Assembly: GCF_001550095.1 (NCBI RefSeq)
Contig: NZ_LRUC01000009.1
Location: 1 to 38,511 of the forward strand
DNA length: 38,511 bases
Reading direction: 5' to 3'
Source of the DNA: Celeribacter ethanolicus
GTDB taxonomy: Bacteria; Pseudomonadota; Alphaproteobacteria; Rhodobacterales; Rhodobacteraceae
Made by a program: the position numbers and the translations under genes
In this document: positions 34,259-38,511 of the stretch, piece by piece
How positions within the stretch are numbered: the first letter of the stretch is position 1
Layout of the letters: every line of letters begins with the position of its first letter
Notes under the pieces: generated by a model
Database searches by the model: none
Told to the model about the DNA's origin: nothing
Seen by the model: the letters and a program-made list of their open reading frames with translations, nothing else

Positions 34259-35544
34259 TCCGCAGCCACCTTCTGGGTGTCGGCCTTGACGAAATAGTCG
34301 TTCAGACGGGCGATGTACCAGGCCGCGAAGGATTCGACATGCGGCTCGGTGTAGGGCGAGTACGGTCCCGGCTGATAGCCGGACATTTCCGCGCCCAGTT
34401 GCGCCAGACGAACGAGATCGGCGTCCTGCTGGTTGGTGTGGGTCCAGACCTTGGTGAGGTTGTCGAGGTCGTAATCTTCGCCTTCCACGGCGTCCTTGTG
34501 CACCAGCCAGGTGGTGCGCACGAGCGTGCGGTTTGGGGAGAGCGGCAGCACGGAGAAGGTCACGATGTGGTCGGACATGAAATGGTGCCAGGAGTTCGGG
34601 TGGGTCCAGAAGCTCAGACCGCCGAGTTTCGCGCCGGTGGTTTCGCGGCTGAAGTTACCCAAGAGTTTCTTGCAGGCCACTTTCGTGTCGACGGTGTGGC
34701 TTTCGCCTTCGCGCATCAACGGCAGGCGCATGGTGCGGAAGCCGGTGACATTGGCGAGGTGCTGTTCCTCGGAAGAGGGCAGGCCGCAGGCCGTCCAGCG
34801 GGCGTGGTTTTCAAGCACGTCACGCTCGTATTGCGCAACGTCCTCGGCCCGACGCTCGTCGAGCTCGTCCGGGGAGAAGCCGAAGCCGAATTCGGAGAGC
34901 GGCACGGTCAGTTCCGGGTGGTTGCCCTCGCAGTGGTAGCACTCGCGGTTGTTTTCGAGCGTCAGCTTCCAGTTGCCTTCTTCGATCAGCTCGGACTGGA
35001 ACGCCACCTTGGTGTTTTTGACGTCATGCGGCGCGATGTATTTTTCCATCGTCTCGGCCATCAGGTCGATGTCCGCCGGCGCGTCCTTGGCGAGGCAGAT
35101 GAAGATCAGACCCGCGATCGAGCGGACATGCACGGTGCGCAGGTTGTGGCAGGATTTCTTGAAATCCTTGCCCATGTGCTCGGCCAGGATCAATTCGCCA
35201 TCTTCGTTGTAGGTCCAGCCGTGGTAGCGGCAGACGATGTTGCCGATGGTGGTGGATTTCTGGTCGACAAGCTTGGCGCCGCGGTGACGGCAGACGTTGT
35301 GGAAGCCACGGATTTCCTCGTCGTCGCCGCGCAGCAGCAGGACAGAGACCGGCCCGATTTCGACGGTGATGCAATCGCCGGGTTCCGGCAGTTCCGGTTC
35401 GGTGCCGACGAAAATCCAGTGGTTGCCGAAGATCACCTCGATATCGAGATCGAGCACGTCGTGAGACGTGTAGAACGGGGCTTCGAGGCTTTTGTAAACC
35501 TCGCGACGTGCGACGAGCGCGGGGATGTCAATTGTATCACGCAT
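34255..35544 (-). CDS. gbcA: Glycine betaine monooxygenase Rieske oxygenase subunit
   Basis: This 429-residue Rieske non-heme iron oxygenase catalyses the first step, removal of one methyl from glycine betaine as formaldehyde to leave dimethylglycine. The Rieske cluster ligands are Cys85-x-His87 (NVCRHRGA) and Cys105-x2-His108 (CRYHGWTY). The mononuclear iron ligands include His204 and His209 in RECYHCEGNHPEL and an aspartate near residue 367 in QQDADLVRLAQ. Length and motif spacing fit GbcA and choline/betaine monooxygenases. GAGG precedes ATG 35544. It is transcribed with gbcB, and its 609-base upstream region has several TTTGCG elements. Confidence 0.93.
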   Translation of the reverse strand: MRDTIDIPALVARREVYKSLEAPFYTSHDVLDLDIEVIFGNHWIFVGTEPELPEPGDCITVEIGPVSVLLLRGDDEEIRGFHNVCRHRGAKLVDQKSTTIGNIVCRYHGWTYNEDGELILAEHMGKDFKKSCHNLRTVHVRSIAGLIFICLAKDAPADIDLMAETMEKYIAPHDVKNTKVAFQSELIEEGNWKLTLENNRECYHCEGNHPELTVPLSEFGFGFSPDELDERRAEDVAQYERDVLENHARWTACGLPSSEEQHLANVTGFRTMRLPLMREGESHTVDTKVACKKLLGNFSRETTGAKLGGLSFWTHPNSWHHFMSDHIVTFSVLPLSPNRTLVRTTWLVHKDAVEGEDYDLDNLTKVWTHTNQQDADLVRLAQLGAEMSGYQPGPYSPYTEPHVESFAAWYIARLNDYFVKADTQKVAAE

Positions 35545-36153
35545 GGAAATATACCTCGGCTACTGCGTGTGGCTGGGAGTGCGGTCTTTGACCGTTCGGG
35601 AACGGTTCAGAAGGCAAGGTGGTCAGACGTTGCCGTGGCAACGCTAAAGGATATTGAATTCAGGCCGTGCAGGGCGGCTGACGATCCGGCGCCTCGCCAA
35701 AGCGAGCTTGGCGGCACAGGGCCCGTGCATCTGCAAACAACAACCGACAAATTCGGGCTGCGAGCAGGCCCGGCATGGTGTCTTGCGAAGAACCAATGGT
35801 TCCGCACGCACCTGTCACGTGATGAGTTGACGAGGTGTGTTTCACCCTCATTCTCCCTGATGGTTGTTGCTGGCAGGTGACCTGCTCTTGCATTTCCCTT
35901 CGTTAATCGAAGGTGATCAGAGAGTGTTTTCTGAGAGTGAAATTCGCGGCAGAAAACTTAAGTCAATTTGCCGGTATCATTGCGACACAATGGCGCAAAA
36001 GGTCGCAAATTCTCTGTCCGGTTTTTCACATTGTGCCCTTAAAATATGCACAAGTCATTGGGTGGTCGTTGCGTGACTTCGGCTATTTTGTCATCCGAAG
36101 GTTGCAAAGTCCGGACGCGAATCGGCTCTCTCGCGTGTTTTTGCGTCGGACCA
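35545..36153 (-). promoter_or_regulatory. Long promoter region of gbcAB
   Basis: This 609-base gene-free region lies between the second GlxA regulator gene and gbcA. It has an AT-richer core around 35890-36060. There I see a cluster of related elements at 35980-36009, and a further TTTGCGTCG at 36140-36148 just past the regulator's stop. No small protein or RNA gene is supported, although the length leaves room for one. Confidence 0.5.
35980..36009. promoter_or_regulatory. Clustered TTTGCG elements upstream of gbcA
   Basis: TTGCGAC at 35980-35986 and GTCGCAA at 36002-36008 are perfect inverted repeats, 22 bp centre to centre. Between them GGCGCAAA (35992-35999) is the complement of TTTGCGCC. 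Read on the minus strand, the two TTTGCG hexamers are exactly 10 bp apart, one helical turn. The site is about 440-465 bases before the gbcA start. Confidence 0.5.
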
Positions 36154-37155
36154 TCACTCGGCTTGTGCACTTTTGAACCGCTCCCGATATTCGCGCGGTG
36201 TCAGGGAAAACTTGCGGACAAAGACCTTGCGCATCTGATCGTCGGAAGAAAACCCGACCTGGTGGGCAATGGTCTTGAGCGGCAGGTCGGTCTCCAACAA
36301 AAGCGCCGTGGCGCGTTCGCAGCGGGCGTTGATCAGGTATTCCATCGGGCTGCGACCGATTTCCCGGGTGAAATGGCGCACGAAATTGCGCTCGCTCATC
36401 CCGGCGCGCCGGGCCAGGTCGAGCGTCACGATCTTCTGGTCGAGATTGCCGTGTATCCAGGTCCGAATATCCGCCATCCCGGCGCGGTTGGACATCTGTC
36501 CGGTCAAGAGCGAGCTGAATTGCGACTGACCGCCGGGGCGTTTGAGATACATCACCATGTCGCGGGCGACCGAGAGAGCAAGATCGCGGCCAAAATCCTG
36601 TTCGACGAAGGCGAGTGCCAAGTCAATGGCGGCGGTCACCCCGGCGGAGGTATAAAGATTGCCCTCGTTGAGAAAGATCGCATCGGCATCGACCGAAATT
36701 TTCGGATAGCGATGCTGCAACAGATCCGCGACGCTCCAATGCGTGGTCGCCTTGCGCCCGTCCAGAAGCCCGGCCTCGGCGAGAAAGAAGGTTCCGGTGC
36801 ACAGCGACGCGAAGCGGCGGCTCTCAGGCGCGTAGCGTCTGCACCAGTCGACGATCTCCGGGGTGTCGGCCAGTGCGCGTTCGATGTCGAGTGCGCCCGC
36901 GATCATCACCGTGTCCTCCGGCACGCACTCCGCCAGCGCCACTTCCGCCTGAAGCGACAACAGCGTCTCGGAGCAGACCGGTCCGGGGGTGGGGGTGACC
37001 AGGCGGGCGTCATAACGCGCCGGATGTTCGGCGGCGGCGAGATAGCGGTTGGCGGCGGTGAACACATTCATCGGGCCGACCGCTTCCATGCATTTGAACC
37101 CGGGATAGATGACGAGATCGACGCGGATGCGTGTCGAAGTAACGGGATGTCTCAT
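36154..37155 (-). CDS. GlxA-type AraC-family transcriptional regulator
   Basis: This 333-residue protein has a DJ-1/PfpI-like sensor domain ([20 protein letters not shown] near the start, [35 protein letters not shown]) and a C-terminal AraC DNA-binding domain ([22 protein letters not shown] and [21 protein letters not shown]). ATG 37155 follows AAGGAG; a longer frame to 37347 runs into the adhI promoter and is not supported. It is divergent from adhI and next to the gbcAB promoter. Its sensor sequence differs from the GbdR-like protein, so it probably answers to another ligand, such as sarcosine (SouR), carnitine (CdhR) or an aldehyde. Which one cannot be told. Confidence 0.85.
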   Translation of the reverse strand: MRHPVTSTRIRVDLVIYPGFKCMEAVGPMNVFTAANRYLAAAEHPARYDARLVTPTPGPVCSETLLSLQAEVALAECVPEDTVMIAGALDIERALADTPEIVDWCRRYAPESRRFASLCTGTFFLAEAGLLDGRKATTHWSVADLLQHRYPKISVDADAIFLNEGNLYTSAGVTAAIDLALAFVEQDFGRDLALSVARDMVMYLKRPGGQSQFSSLLTGQMSNRAGMADIRTWIHGNLDQKIVTLDLARRAGMSERNFVRHFTREIGRSPMEYLINARCERATALLLETDLPLKTIAHQVGFSSDDQMRKVFVRKFSLTPREYRERFKSAQAE

Positions 37156-37379
37156 GTGGGCTCCTTGGTTTGAGGGCGGCCAAACCGGGCCATGTTGCGT
37201 GGTGCTTGCGTGGTGCGGCGGACTCTGGGGGTCATTTGTCCGAATTCTGCCGAATGTCCAGATTGTGCTGCGTGCCGCGATGGGCGACAAGAGTGCAGAG
37301 CGATATTTTGGCAGAGCGGATCGCAGGGTTCGGCGTTTCTCTGCCAATATTGCCGTTTTTGAACGAAGAGGACGCGTTT
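37156..37379 (+). promoter_or_regulatory. Divergent promoter region of the GlxA regulator and adhI
   Basis: This 224-base gap holds a long inverted repeat close to the adhI start (37308-37347). ATTTGTCCGAATTCTGCCGAATGTCC-like tandem elements (TGTCCGAAT, TGCCGAATG) lie at about 37235-37258. No gene is supported. Confidence 0.45.
37308..37347. promoter_or_regulatory. Inverted repeat, candidate operator of adhI
   Basis: TTGGCAGAG (37308-37316) and CTCTGCCAA (37339-37347) are perfect nine-base inverted repeats, 31 bp centre to centre, close to three helical turns. The right arm ends 32 bases before the adhI ATG. It could be an operator for a dimeric or tetrameric regulator or a 5'-leader hairpin. 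Confidence 0.5.
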
Positions 37380-38510
<1,131 letters not shown>

Positions 38511-38511
38511 A

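Overview
The window looks like a chromosomal segment of a GC-rich alphaproteobacterium, most likely Rhodobacterales (Roseobacter/Paracoccus type). This rests on protein sequence character, heterotetrameric sarcosine oxidase genes in the order soxB-soxD-soxA-soxG, the glutathione-linked formaldehyde dehydrogenase, and gene order. No rRNA, tRNA, CRISPR array, insertion sequence or prophage was seen.

Layout. (1) 1-906: the N-terminal part of a type VI secretion VgrG spike protein, cut by the window edge. (2) 1235-8152: a LysR regulator divergent from an operon encoding a Ugp-like ABC importer (ATPase, two permeases, binding protein), then a GpdQ-type metallophosphoesterase and a HAD-IIA phosphatase. 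The set suggests uptake and dephosphorylation of a glycerophosphodiester. (3) 8486-38510: an almost uninterrupted glycine betaine catabolism island. The minus-strand operon etfB-etfA-purU-folD-dimethylglycine dehydrogenase runs from 14760 to 8486. A GbdR-like GlxA/AraC regulator (15164-16246) is divergent from it. Next come a spermidine/putrescine-class ABC importer operon (16464-21098) and glutathione-independent formaldehyde dehydrogenase (21357-22544). The minus-strand operon soxBDAG-glyA-sdaA runs from 30544 to 22615. It is followed by folB, a BCCT betaine transporter, the Rieske monooxygenase pair gbcB/gbcA, a second GlxA/AraC regulator, and class III alcohol dehydrogenase (adhI/frmA).

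How the genes fit together. The BCCT carrier imports glycine betaine. GbcAB demethylates it to dimethylglycine plus formaldehyde. The DMGDH-like enzyme, with ETF as likely electron acceptor, makes sarcosine plus methylene-THF. SoxBDAG makes glycine plus methylene-THF and H2O2. GlyA joins glycine and methylene-THF into serine, and SdaA makes pyruvate and ammonium. Surplus C1 goes through FolD and PurU to formate, and free formaldehyde goes to FdhA or AdhI. If the upstream operon really imports glycerophosphocholine, it could feed choline towards this route, but betA/betB are not in the window.

Regulation. The 8-mer TTTGCG(C/T)C recurs in the intergenic regions of the gbdR-like gene/etf operon, the ABC operon, soxB and gbcA. 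Upstream of the gbdR-like gene two TTGCGTC copies lie exactly 21 bp apart, as expected for an AraC-family activator. Several operon junctions carry strong stem-loops, with or without T tracts, that probably set subunit ratios.
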